Positions 7,598 through 16,008 of a stretch of 64,000 bases of DNA are shown piece by piece; positions within the stretch are counted from its first letter, which is position 1; each line of letters begins with the position of its first letter. Origin of the DNA: CAWJLS01 sp963843755 (GTDB taxonomy: Bacteria; Acidobacteriota; Thermoanaerobaculia; Multivoradales; DATKCC01); assembly GCA_963843755.1 (NCBI GenBank), contig CAWJLS010000009.1, positions 62,001 through 126,000 on the forward strand, given 5' to 3'. The position numbers and the translations under genes were made by a program. The notes beneath the pieces were generated by a model. The model worked only from the letters and a program-made list of their open reading frames with translations. It did no database searches and was not told the DNA's origin.

Positions 7598-9499
7598 CTA
7601 AACTTGCCGCCGCGGGTACCCGAGCCCCTGGAGGCTCCCGGCGATATCGTCCAGGATCACCGGATCGTCGATGGTCGACGGCATGCGGTACTCCTTGCCG
7701 TCGGCGATCTGGCGCATGGTGGAGCGGAGCACCTTGCCGGAGCGGGTTTTCGGCAGACGGGCGACCACGGCCACGTCCTGGAAGCAGGCGATGGCGCCGA
7801 TCTCGTCGCGCACCAGCTTCTTGAGCTCGTCGGCGATCTCGGACGGCCGGCGGTCGACCCCGTCCTTGAGCACCACGAAGCCGACCGGGAGCTGCCCCTT
7901 GAGCGAGTCGGCGGCGCCGATCACCGCGCACTCGGCGACGTCCGGGTGCGACGCCACCACCTCCTCCATCGCGCCGGTCGAGAGCCGGTGGCCGGAGACG
8001 TTGATGACGTCGTCGATCCGCCCCATGACGTAGAGGTAGCCGTCCTCGTCCTTGTAGCCGCCGTCGCTCGTGAAGTAGAAGCCGGGGAAGCGCTCGGTGT
8101 AGGACGAGACGAAGCGCTCGTCGTCGTTCCACAGCGTGGTGAGCGTGCCCGGTGGAAGCGGTAGCCGGATCGCCACCGCCCCTTCCTCGTGGGGCTCGCT
8201 CTCGTGCCCACGGCGGTCGAGGATGCGCACGTCGTAGCCGGGCACCGAGACGGTCGGCGAGCCGGGCTTGATGATCAACTGCTCGATCCCCATGCAGTTG
8301 GCCGCGATCGGCCAGCCGCTCTCGGTCTGCCACCAGTGGTCGATCACCGGCCGCTTCAGGATCTTGCGCGCCCAGTGGTAGGTGTCCGGATCGAGCCGCT
8401 CACCGGCGAGGAAGAGGTACTTGAAGTCGAGCAGGTCGTGCTCGGCGACGTGCTCGCCGTGGGGGTCCTCCTTCTTGATCGCCCGGATGGCGGTCGGCGC
8501 CGTGAACAGCGCCCGCACGCCGTGCTGGGAGACGACCCGCCAGAACGCGCCCGGGTCGGGGGTGCCGACCGGCTTGCCCTCGTAGAGGATGGTCGTGCAG
8601 CCCATGAGCAGCGGGCCGTAGACGATGTAGGAGTGGCCGACCACCCAGCCGACGTCGGAGGCGGCCCAGAACACGTCCCGGGGACGGACGTCGTAGACCG
8701 CCTCCATCGACCAGTGGAGGGCGACAGCGTGACCGCCGTTGTCGCGCACCACCCCCTTGGGCCGCCCGGTCGTGCCGGAGGTGTAGAGGATGTAGAGCGG
8801 ATCGGTCGCCTGGACCGGCACGCACGCGGCGGGCTTGGCGGCGGCCACCGCCTCCCGCCAGTCGACGTCGCGGCCGGCGACCATCGACGCCCGCACCTGG
8901 GGGCGCTGGAAGACCACGCAACGCTCCGGCGGATGCTTGGCGAGCTCGAACGCGCGGTCGACCAGCGGCTTGTACTCGAGCAGCTTCTTGCCCTCGATCG
9001 CACCCGAGGCGGTGAGCAGCACCTTGGGGCGGGCGTCGTCGATGCGGATGGCGAGCTCGTTGGAGGCGAAGCCGCCGAAGACGACCGAGTGGACGGCGCC
9101 GATCCGGGCGCAGGCGAGCATGGCGACGACCGCCTCCGGGATCATCGGCATGTAGATCACCACCGTGTCGCCCTTGCCGACCCCCAAGTCGACCAGCACG
9201 CCGGCGAAGGTCGCCACCCGGTCGCGCAGCTCGCGGTAGGTGAAGCGTTCGATGGTGCTCGTCACCGGGCTGTCGTAGATCAGCGCCGTGACGTCGGCCC
9301 GGCCCTTCTCGACGTGTCGGTCGAGGCAGTTGTAGCAGGTGTTGAGGCCGCCGCCGGGGAACCAGCGGTAGAAGGGCGGGTTCGCGTCGTCCAGGACCCG
9401 GTCCCAGCGCTTGGTCCAGTCGATGCGCTCGGCGGCGCGACCCCAGAACTCCTCGGGAGCCTCGATGCTTCGGGCGAAGACCTCTTCGTAGCGTCCCAT
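7598..9499 (-). CDS. prpE: Propionyl-CoA synthetase (PrpE-type AMP-forming acyl-CoA synthetase)
   Basis: The 633-residue enzyme belongs to the acetyl/propionyl-CoA synthetase branch of the ANL superfamily. It activates a short-chain acid to acyl-AMP and then acyl-CoA. Visible motifs are the P-loop YILYTSGTTGRPKG, the A5 region HWWQTESGWPI, the ribose-binding SDGGYKDEDGYLYVMGRIDD and the C-terminal catalytic lysine in PKTRSGKVLR. The VVRDNGGHAVAL sequence after the P-loop, together with WWQTESGWP, is closer to PrpE/ACSS3 than to Acs. Acetate as a substrate cannot be excluded. The ATG at 9499 is preceded by GAGGAGAGG. It follows the beta-barrel gene by only 27 bp, so it is probably the last gene of the TetR-LolA-FtsX-ABC unit. 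Confidence 0.85.
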   Translation of the reverse strand: MGRYEEVFARSIEAPEEFWGRAAERIDWTKRWDRVLDDANPPFYRWFPGGGLNTCYNCLDRHVEKGRADVTALIYDSPVTSTIERFTYRELRDRVATFAGVLVDLGVGKGDTVVIYMPMIPEAVVAMLACARIGAVHSVVFGGFASNELAIRIDDARPKVLLTASGAIEGKKLLEYKPLVDRAFELAKHPPERCVVFQRPQVRASMVAGRDVDWREAVAAAKPAACVPVQATDPLYILYTSGTTGRPKGVVRDNGGHAVALHWSMEAVYDVRPRDVFWAASDVGWVVGHSYIVYGPLLMGCTTILYEGKPVGTPDPGAFWRVVSQHGVRALFTAPTAIRAIKKEDPHGEHVAEHDLLDFKYLFLAGERLDPDTYHWARKILKRPVIDHWWQTESGWPIAANCMGIEQLIIKPGSPTVSVPGYDVRILDRRGHESEPHEEGAVAIRLPLPPGTLTTLWNDDERFVSSYTERFPGFYFTSDGGYKDEDGYLYVMGRIDDVINVSGHRLSTGAMEEVVASHPDVAECAVIGAADSLKGQLPVGFVVLKDGVDRRPSEIADELKKLVRDEIGAIACFQDVAVVARLPKTRSGKVLRSTMRQIADGKEYRMPSTIDDPVILDDIAGSLQGLGYPRRQV

Positions 9500-9526
9500 G
9501 GACCTCTCCTCTTCGTGGGTGTCTGC

Positions 9527-10987
9527 CTAAAAATACCAGCTCGCCCACAGGTAGACCCGATCGGGAGAGGCGAGCACCGGCGGCATCTCGCCCGGCGCTG
9601 CCGGGAGCCCGGGCACCACCAGCCCGCCGAGCTCGCTCCCGCGGCCGCCGTAGGAGAGGTCGGCGCCGACGGTGATCTCGAGATCCTGGGTGGCGTTCCA
9701 GACCAGCCGCGGCTGGACGAGCCCGGAGCCGTCGTCCAGGTTGCGCAGGGTGGTGACCCAGAGGTTGAGCAGCGGGCCGATCTCCAGGTTGGCGGCGGCG
9801 TCGGCGTAGCGGCGGCCGAGGGTGAAGAGCTCGCCGCGGGCGAGGCGCTCGACCAGCGCCGGGTCGTCGAGCGCCCGGGCCGCGTCCGACTCCCCCAGGC
9901 CGTCGTAGTAGAGCTCGACCCAGCCGTAGGCGTTGCGCCCGGCCAGCACCCAGGAGCGATCGACGTTGGCCACCGCGGTGACGAAGCCGCCGCCCCCCTC
10001 GATCCCTTCGGTCCGGTCGAGATCGGTCCAGACCGCGTTCGCCCGCCAGATGCCGCCGCCGACCCCGCCGCTGGCCCCGGCGCCGAGCACCGTCCGGCCG
10101 TAGTGGCGCGCCAGCAGCAGGTCGCCGGACAGGCGGCCGCCGGTGCCGGGGACGCCGCGATGGAGCTTGGCCGCGAACGACGACTGGTCCCAGGCCACGT
10201 CGCCGGTGGCCGGGTCCCGCCGCGGCACGCCCAGGAGCTGGAGCTCGCCGCCCGCCACGTCAGCGATCTGGACGCTCACCATGTCGTCGCCCAGCTTGTA
10301 CTCCCGCTCCACGTCCGACGGCGAGAACGGGTTGAACAGGTCCATCGGGTTGAACAGCAGCCCGTCGCCCCAGGTCAGCGCCTGGCGGCCGACGCGGACG
10401 CTCCCCCAGTCCGGATGCCACGACAGGACCAGCCGGTCGATGCGCTCGGTCGCCCGGTACTGGCTGCCCTCGTCGGTCGTCGTCAGGTCGAACAGGCGCC
10501 GCTCGTCGCCCGTGGGAGCGCCCAGCAGGCCCACCTCCGACAGGCTCGGAACGTCGCCGGAGAAGAGCTCGCCCAGCCGCCGGGTGGCTTCGATCGTGTC
10601 CCCTTCCCGCAGCACGCTCTCCGAGTGGATCTCGAAATCGAACCGCCCTCCCGGCCCGAACGGTCCGAGCTCGAGCTTGAGGCGCAGCTCCTGGGCGGCG
10701 TCGAGCAGCCGTCCGGGGCCGGTGAGCGCCAGCAGGTTGTCGTCGGACACGCGGCCGGCGAGCTGGCGCAGGCGCAGGTGCCCTCCCCAATGGACCGGCA
10801 GCGTCTCGCCGGAGCCCCGATCCGATTGGGCCGGCTGGGACGACTGGACCGGCTGGGCCGATTGGGCCTGGAGAGGACCGCCCATTGCCAGCGCCCCGAG
10901 CGCGGCGCAGGCGGCGGCCGCTCCACGGACTCGGCCCCGGAGACCGCCACGGCGACGACCGGGCTCAGCTCTCCCGTCGCGAATCAC
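9527..10987 (-). CDS. Outer-membrane beta-barrel protein of the LolA-FtsX-ABC operon
   Basis: The 486-residue product has an Arg-rich N-terminus, a hydrophobic stretch and an AQA-type cleavage site, then a Gln/Ser/Pro linker encoded by five 9-bp repeats (10824-10868). The remainder is alternating beta-strand sequence rich in Gly and aromatics (for example LRLKLELGPFG, VRVGRQALTWGDGLLFNP). It ends in the aromatic residue pattern LWASWYF expected of BAM-inserted barrels. The GRQxLxWGDG segment resembles DUF1302-like and other porins. The GTG start overlaps the upstream ATPase gene by 23 bp, and a start further in is possible. It is probably the outer-membrane component of the transport system encoded upstream. 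Confidence 0.7.
   Translation of the reverse strand: MIRDGRAEPGRRRGGLRGRVRGAAAACAALGALAMGGPLQAQSAQPVQSSQPAQSDRGSGETLPVHWGGHLRLRQLAGRVSDDNLLALTGPGRLLDAAQELRLKLELGPFGPGGRFDFEIHSESVLREGDTIEATRRLGELFSGDVPSLSEVGLLGAPTGDERRLFDLTTTDEGSQYRATERIDRLVLSWHPDWGSVRVGRQALTWGDGLLFNPMDLFNPFSPSDVEREYKLGDDMVSVQIADVAGGELQLLGVPRRDPATGDVAWDQSSFAAKLHRGVPGTGGRLSGDLLLARHYGRTVLGAGASGGVGGGIWRANAVWTDLDRTEGIEGGGGFVTAVANVDRSWVLAGRNAYGWVELYYDGLGESDAARALDDPALVERLARGELFTLGRRYADAAANLEIGPLLNLWVTTLRNLDDGSGLVQPRLVWNATQDLEITVGADLSYGGRGSELGGLVVPGLPAAPGEMPPVLASPDRVYLWASWYF
10824..10868. repeat. Five degenerate 9-bp tandem units (GATTGGGCC-type)
   Basis: Five units (GATTGGGCC, GGCTGGGAC, GACTGGACC, GGCTGGGCC, GATTGGGCC) lie in frame and encode the Gln/Pro/Ser linker after the signal peptide of the beta-barrel protein. 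Confidence 0.8.
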
Positions 10988-11654
10988 GCTCCACCCGCCC
11001 GTCCTTCAAGTACACCAGACGTCGCGCATGGTCCATCACCATCTGGTCGTGGGTCGAGAAGATGAAGGTCACCCCTTTGCAGCGGTTCATCTCCTCCATG
11101 GTGTCGAGCAGGGCGCGGCCGGTCTCGGAGTCCAGGTTCGCGGTCGGCTCGTCCGCCAGCACGATCGCCGGGTCGGCGACGATCGCCCGGGCCACGGCGA
11201 CGCGCTGCTGCTGCCCTCCGGACAGCTCGGCCGGGCGGCGGTCGTAGAGCCCTTCGAGGCCGACCTCGTCGAGGATCTCGCGGGCGCGCCGCCGGCGCTC
11301 GGCCGCCGGCACCCCCTGGAGCATCATGACGAACTCGGCGTTCTCCTCGGCCGACAGCACCGGGATGAGGTTGTAGGCCTGGAAGACGAAGCCGACCCGC
11401 CGCAAGCGCAGCTCCGCCAGGTCGGCGGGCGTCATGGCTCCGACGTCGTTGCCGTCGACCGAGATCGCCCCGCCGTCGGTGCCGTCCAGGCCGCCGATCA
11501 GGTTGAGCAGTGTCGTCTTACCCGAGCCCGACGGGCCCGCCAGGGCGAGGAACTCTCCGGGCTCGACCGCCAGGTCGATGCCCTGGAGGGCGTGCACCGC
11601 GAGCTTGCCCTGGCTGTACGTCTTCTCGACACCCCGACACTCCACAATGCTCAT
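10965..11654 (-). CDS. LolD/MacB-type ABC transporter ATPase
   Basis: This 229-residue nucleotide-binding subunit has all the ABC motifs: Walker A GPSGSGKTT, Q-loop in VFQAYNLIP, signature LSGGQQQRVAVARA, Walker B IVLADEPT and switch STHD. The family (LolD, MacB, FtsE, YbbA) drives mechanotransmission through FtsX-fold permeases rather than transport through a channel. Two such permeases are encoded immediately upstream with gaps or overlaps of a few bases, so this ATPase most likely powers their heterodimer. It starts with ATG at 11654, 16 bp after the preceding gene. Confidence 0.93.
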   Translation of the reverse strand: MSIVECRGVEKTYSQGKLAVHALQGIDLAVEPGEFLALAGPSGSGKTTLLNLIGGLDGTDGGAISVDGNDVGAMTPADLAELRLRRVGFVFQAYNLIPVLSAEENAEFVMMLQGVPAAERRRRAREILDEVGLEGLYDRRPAELSGGQQQRVAVARAIVADPAIVLADEPTANLDSETGRALLDTMEEMNRCKGVTFIFSTHDQMVMDHARRLVYLKDGRVERDSRRES

Positions 11655-11670
11655 CGTTCAGCTCTCCTCG

Positions 11671-13044
11671 TCAGACCCGTCGCATCGCCTCGACCGGGGT
11701 GAAGCGCGCGGCCTTCAAGGCCGGGTAGACGCTCACCACCACGCCGAGCAGCAAGACCACCGCGTTCGCCGTCACCAGGTCGTCGCGCACCAGCACCGGG
11801 TAGACCACCCGGGACGCGCCGAACAGCTCCATGCCGGCCGCCATGGCCGAGAGATCGATCCCGTGGACGCTCAACGCCGCCACGCTCAGCCAGCCGAGCA
11901 GGTTCCCCAACGCCGAGCCGAGGAGCAGCAGGAGCACCGCCTCGACCAGCACTTCGCCGACGATCGCCCGCGGCCGCATGCCGAGCGCCTTGAGCAGGCC
12001 GAACTCCCGCATGCGCTCGAACACCGCCATCAGGATGGTGTTGACCACGCCGAAGCCCATGGCGATGAAGACCACGAAGAACCAGAGCTTGATGAAGCCG
12101 ACGTAGAGGTCGAGCACCGCCCGCTCCACCGGCAGCAGCTCGCGCCAGGAGTCGACCTGCAGGGCGGCCTCGGACTGATCGGAGCCGGTGGCGGCCGGCA
12201 GCGCCCGCCGCAGCCGCTCCGCCGCGTCCTCCGCCTGGTGGTAGTCGGCCAGCTCCACGGCGATCTCGGAGACGGCGCCGTCCATCGCCAGCCAGGTCGA
12301 GGCGACCCGGCGGGAGACGAACACGTACTGCTTCTCCGTCGCCTCGAGCTCCGCCCGGTAGACGCCCACCACGCGGAAGGCGCGCGAGACCACGGTGCCG
12401 TTGCGGTCCTGGGCGGTGAGCACCAGCTTGTGGCCGAGCTCGGTCTCCATCTCGTCGAGCAGCGCCTGGCCGACGACGATGGCATCCTCGTCCCCGTCCG
12501 AGCGGAGGAAGCGGCCGGCGGTGATCACGCCCGGACCGATGAACGACATCGTCGGCTCGAGGGCCGGGTCGATGCCGACCAGGGTGGCGCCGCCGGTGTG
12601 GCGCGCGGTGCTCAGCACCACCGGCACGCGCACCCGCTCGATCACCCGGGCCGACCAGGGCTGGGCGCCGAGCACCCGGCGCACGGTCGCGGTCACCGCC
12701 TCCGGGTCGGCGATGGCGTGGGCCGCCACCGGGTCGCTCCGGTAGTCGGCGGCGTGGATCTGGAGGTGGCCGGTGAGGGTGCGGATGCCGTTCTCGACCA
12801 TCTCCTCGGCCATGCCGCGCATCAGCGCGCCGAGCAGCAGCATGCTCCAGACGCCGAGGACGATGGCGGTGAGGATGACCGCCGTGCGCCGCCGGTTGCG
12901 CCACAGATTCCTCCAGGCGATCTTCGAGTAGACCGCGGCGCGGCGGCCCGTCTCGGCCAGGCGCCCCATCAGGGTCGGGGCCAGGGTCGGGCTCAGGGCC
13001 CCGGTCAGAGTCGAGCTCCGACCTCGGGTCCGGCTCTCAGACAT
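11671..13044 (-). CDS. FtsX/MacB-fold ABC permease (first of a pair)
   Basis: The 457-residue protein has the MacB/LolC topology. An N-terminal membrane helix follows the AWRNLWRNRRRT motif, then comes a large periplasmic domain (about residues 65-310), then three C-terminal membrane helices (MGFGVVNTILMAVFERMREFGLLKALG is the conserved coupling segment). The first 25 residues are a low-complexity Ser/Thr/Leu tail, so translation could instead begin at the internal ATG before GRLAETGRR. The gene overlaps the paralogous permease by 8 bp. Pairing of two different FtsX proteins with one ATPase recalls LolCDE, which releases lipoproteins from the inner membrane. The actual cargo is unknown. Confidence 0.88.
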   Translation of the reverse strand: MSESRTRGRSSTLTGALSPTLAPTLMGRLAETGRRAAVYSKIAWRNLWRNRRRTAVILTAIVLGVWSMLLLGALMRGMAEEMVENGIRTLTGHLQIHAADYRSDPVAAHAIADPEAVTATVRRVLGAQPWSARVIERVRVPVVLSTARHTGGATLVGIDPALEPTMSFIGPGVITAGRFLRSDGDEDAIVVGQALLDEMETELGHKLVLTAQDRNGTVVSRAFRVVGVYRAELEATEKQYVFVSRRVASTWLAMDGAVSEIAVELADYHQAEDAAERLRRALPAATGSDQSEAALQVDSWRELLPVERAVLDLYVGFIKLWFFVVFIAMGFGVVNTILMAVFERMREFGLLKALGMRPRAIVGEVLVEAVLLLLLGSALGNLLGWLSVAALSVHGIDLSAMAAGMELFGASRVVYPVLVRDDLVTANAVVLLLGVVVSVYPALKAARFTPVEAMRRV

Positions 13045-14293
13045 GGGTCAACGCCTCCACCGGCTTGAGGCGCCGGATCTTGAGCGCCGGGTAGATGGCC
13101 GCCAGCCCCGTGATCACCAGTACCAGGAGCGGCCCGGTCAGGGCGCTCAGCACCGACAGCTTCGGATACATGCGGCCCGTGATGCCGAACCGCTCGAGCA
13201 GCTCGTTGGCGCCCGAGATGTCGATGCCGTGGGCCTGGAAGTAGAGGGTGACCGCGCTGCCGAGGACGATCCCGGCGGCGATGCCGACGCCGGTGAGCGC
13301 CAGCGACTCGAGCAGCAGCAGCCGGCCCAGGCGGCCGGGGGGTGTGCCGATCGCCATCATCACGCCGAACTCCCGCGTCCGCTCCAGGAACGCCATCAGG
13401 AACGTGTTGAGGATGCTGAAGGCGACGACGAAGATCAGCGCGACGTAGAAGATCAGCCCGCTCACCAGGTCGACCTTGATGCTCTGGAGGAGGCCGGGCA
13501 TGATCTGGTTCCAGTCGAGCACCACCAGGGGCGGCGACTGGGCGACCCCTCCGGCCCCTCCGGTCCCCTGGAGACGCGCGGCGAGCTGCCGCTTGATCGC
13601 CGGCACGCTCCACAGGTCCTTGCCGATGACGACCACCTGGTGGACCGCGTCGCCCATGGTGAAGACCTGCTGGAAGGTGGCGAGCGGCATCTGGAGCGTG
13701 GAGCGGTCGAGCTCGTCGATCCCGGAGCTGAAGATCCCGCGCACCGTCAGCACGGTCGCGGCGACCGAGCCGTCCAGCCCCTGGCCGATCACCGTCACCT
13801 CGTCGCCGATCCCCACCTTGAGGTTGTTGGCCAACAGGTCGCCGACCAAGGCGCCTTCCGGGTCGTCCCCCGACAGGAAGCTCCCCTCGGTCACCAGCGA
13901 CTCCAGGCTCGAGACCTTCGCCTCGCGCACCGGGTCGATCCCGACCACCTGGCCGCCGTAGGTCCGCTCGTCGGACGACAGCACGGCGAACGCGCTCGCC
14001 CGGCTGGTGTAGGCCTCGACACCCGGGATGCCGTCGAGCACCCGGTCGACCGCCGCCGGGTCGCGCACCACCTGGCGCATCTCGTGGTCGTGGTGGTAGC
14101 CGGCCGCCTGCACCTGGAGGTGACCGACCTCGATCTTGACCGAGGAATCGATCATGGTGGCGTAGCTGCCGAGCTGGAACGACAGCATGAACACCAGCAC
14201 CAGGCAGGCGAAGGCGATCGCCGCCACCGTGAGCCAGGTGCGCCGGGGGTTGCGCCAGACGTTGCGCCAGGCCATCTGGAGGTCGATCTTCAT
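13037..14293 (-). CDS. FtsX/MacB-fold ABC permease (second of a pair)
   Basis: The 418-residue permease begins MKIDLQMAWRNVWRNPRRTW, sharing the cytosolic N-terminal motif of its neighbour. It then has one helix, a periplasmic core of about 230 residues, and three C-terminal helices containing the coupling segment SILNTFLMAFLERTREFGVMMAIG. It overlaps the next permease by 8 bp and follows the LolA-like gene by 31 bp. With the ATPase at 10965-11654 it should form a heterodimeric inner-membrane complex, here without the extra helices seen in channel-type exporters. Confidence 0.88.
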   Translation of the reverse strand: MKIDLQMAWRNVWRNPRRTWLTVAAIAFACLVLVFMLSFQLGSYATMIDSSVKIEVGHLQVQAAGYHHDHEMRQVVRDPAAVDRVLDGIPGVEAYTSRASAFAVLSSDERTYGGQVVGIDPVREAKVSSLESLVTEGSFLSGDDPEGALVGDLLANNLKVGIGDEVTVIGQGLDGSVAATVLTVRGIFSSGIDELDRSTLQMPLATFQQVFTMGDAVHQVVVIGKDLWSVPAIKRQLAARLQGTGGAGGVAQSPPLVVLDWNQIMPGLLQSIKVDLVSGLIFYVALIFVVAFSILNTFLMAFLERTREFGVMMAIGTPPGRLGRLLLLESLALTGVGIAAGIVLGSAVTLYFQAHGIDISGANELLERFGITGRMYPKLSVLSALTGPLLVLVITGLAAIYPALKIRRLKPVEALTHV

Positions 14294-14324
14294 CGGGAGT
14301 GTCCGGAACGCCGGCCGGTCGCCA

Positions 14325-15167
14325 TCAGCTCGACGGGTTGCGCAGGTTGGTCATGGTGAACAGGCGGTCGGGCAGGGAGTCCTGGAAGGAGAGGTCGGTG
14401 TAGTGGAGCTCGGTCCACTCCCCCTCCTTCTCCGCCTTCTGCATGTGGAGCGTGGCCGGCAGCACGCGACCGCCGAAGGTGCGGATGTCGCTCGTGGTGA
14501 GCGCTTTGACCAGCGCGCCGTCCTCGTCGTAGAAGCGCTCGGCCAGGAGGACGTCGTCGTCCCGGATCTCCAGCTCGAGCGCCCCCCAGACCACCGGCGC
14601 TCCCGGATGGGGCGTCGAATGGACGGTGTAGACGGTGTGGCCGTCCTGCGTCGAGGTCTCGGTCACCTGGTGGTCGTAGTCGTTGACCAGGCTGTCGGTC
14701 TTCGCCAGGTCGTTGTTCGAGAAGTCCGAGCCCATCCACGACTGGGACATCATCGACGGCGGCAGCTTGATCACCCGGTTGACCTTCGGGTTGAACAGCC
14801 ACATGTCCTGCCCCTTCTTGAGCGTCCCGTTGCCCTCGTCCTTGGCCGGCGCCGTGATCCGGACCAGGCTCTGGGCGTCGCCTTCGGTCCACACGTCCAT
14901 GGTCATGGTCCGCTCCCAGTCCGGCCGGTGGATGGTCATGACCGCCGTGCCGGTCGATGCCTTGCCCCGGTAGTGGTCGAACGCGGCCCGCACCAGGGCG
15001 TTCCCCTGCGGCGAGGCATCCTCCGAGGCGCCCGGCACCGATCCCTCGGGAGCGTCCGCGGCGCCGCAGATGGGCGACGCGAAGGCCAACAGGCCGATCA
15101 GGACTCCCGCGACGGCCGCGGCCCGCGACGGAGCCTGGCGGAGCGAGAACCCGGTCTGATCCCTCAT
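14325..15167 (-). CDS. LolA-like outer-membrane lipoprotein-sorting protein (PF17131-type)
   Basis: The 280-residue exported protein has a signal peptide (AAAVAGVLIGLLAFASPICGA). Its body matches the LolA-like family often annotated outer membrane lipoprotein-sorting protein: MTIHRPDWERTMTMDVWTEG, then KKGQDMWLFNPKVNRVIKLP and a C-terminal SLPDRLFTMTNLR. The fold is an open beta-barrel that binds a lipid moiety in the periplasm. Position directly behind a TetR gene and ahead of two FtsX permeases suggests it shuttles the cargo released by the ABC complex to the beta-barrel partner. It is too divergent to be called the housekeeping LolA. Confidence 0.82.
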   Translation of the reverse strand: MRDQTGFSLRQAPSRAAAVAGVLIGLLAFASPICGAADAPEGSVPGASEDASPQGNALVRAAFDHYRGKASTGTAVMTIHRPDWERTMTMDVWTEGDAQSLVRITAPAKDEGNGTLKKGQDMWLFNPKVNRVIKLPPSMMSQSWMGSDFSNNDLAKTDSLVNDYDHQVTETSTQDGHTVYTVHSTPHPGAPVVWGALELEIRDDDVLLAERFYDEDGALVKALTTSDIRTFGGRVLPATLHMQKAEKEGEWTELHYTDLSFQDSLPDRLFTMTNLRNPSS

Positions 15168-15183
15168 CGTCTTCTCCTCTCGA

Positions 15184-15789
15184 TCAACGTTCGATACCCG
15201 AGCACAGGGCGTCGACGAACGTCGCCGCCGCGGCCTCGACGTCCACGCCGCGATCGACCCAGTACTGGAGCCCCAGGGCGTCGATGGCGCCGACGATCGC
15301 CGCCGCCATGCCGTCGGGATCGAGCCCGGGGCGGAGCTCGCCGCGCGCCTGGCCGTCCCGGACGAGCCCGGCGACGTGCCCCCGGAAGTCGCGGTACAGG
15401 TCCGCGAACGCCGCCCGCAGACGGTCGCCGTAGACCTCGTGGCTGCAGCCGGACCAGAGCTCGAAGGTCACACCGTAGAGCTCCACCTGGGCGACCGCCT
15501 CCCCGACCATCATCTGGATGAGGGAGCGGAGCCGCTCGGCGGCGGGGGCGTCACGGTCCATCTCGGCGCCGAGGCGGGCGTGCATGCCGTAGCTCATCAA
15601 CTCGAAGACCGCGAAGAAGAGCTCCTCCTTGCTGCGGAAGTACTCGTAGACCGTCCCCTTGCCGACGCCGGCACGCTCCGCCACGTCGGCGATCCGCGCA
15701 CCCGCGTAGCCCTTCTCCGCGAACACCTCGGTCGCCGCCGCGGCCAGCGCCTGGCGGCGTTCCTCGCGATCGACGATCTTGGGGGTCAT
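15184..15789 (-). CDS. TetR-family repressor of the export operon
   Basis: The 201-residue protein has the TetR helix-turn-helix at residues 10-55 (QALAAAATEVFAEKGYAGAR, then IADVAERAGVGKGTVYEYF) and a helical ligand domain with the PF13977-like C-terminus. It is the first gene of the unit, 16 bp ahead of the LolA-like gene. A strong promoter lies 50-80 bp upstream with a perfect 16-bp palindrome just after its -10 box, so it very probably represses its own operon. An acyl-CoA synthetase at the end of the unit hints that the inducer may be a lipid or acyl-CoA; that is inference. Confidence 0.9.
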   Translation of the reverse strand: MTPKIVDREERRQALAAAATEVFAEKGYAGARIADVAERAGVGKGTVYEYFRSKEELFFAVFELMSYGMHARLGAEMDRDAPAAERLRSLIQMMVGEAVAQVELYGVTFELWSGCSHEVYGDRLRAAFADLYRDFRGHVAGLVRDGQARGELRPGLDPDGMAAAIVGAIDALGLQYWVDRGVDVEAAAATFVDALCSGIER

Positions 15790-15818
15790 GGTCGGCGGTC
15801 TTCCGTCGCTCTTTTTCC

Positions 15819-15834
15819 GACCGACCGGTCGGTC
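15819..15834. promoter_or_regulatory. TetR-type operator palindrome GACCGACCGGTCGGTC
   Basis: A perfect 16-bp inverted repeat of the ACCGACCGGTCGGT type seen at many TetR-family operators. It begins 5 bp downstream of the -10 box at 15840-15845 and would overlap the transcription start of the TetR operon. Confidence 0.8.
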
Positions 15835-15839
15835 AAGAA

Positions 15840-15868
15840 AGTGTACGGCCCATCGATCGTCGTGTCAA
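15840..15868 (-). promoter_or_regulatory. Sigma70 promoter of the TetR-LolA-FtsX-ABC operon
   Basis: On the minus strand the sequence reads TTGACA, 17 nt, TACACT, close to the housekeeping consensus. The operator palindrome follows directly, then the TetR ATG at 15789. Confidence 0.75.
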
Positions 15869-16008
15869 CCACCTCCTGCCCACCGCTCCCGCCCCGCCCT
15901 ATTCCACCCCACTCCACCGCCGCCCCCGCGGCTCCGGAGCCGCGCGAGCCGGGTAGTAGACTTCGAGCAACTTCCGACTCGCCGACTCGACGCCGGACCC
16001 TGAACTCG

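Noticed and set aside
8189..11065. 958-codon plus-strand open frame opposite prpE and the beta-barrel gene
   Set aside because: Antisense shadow of two well-supported genes, spanning both, with no domain or start signal.
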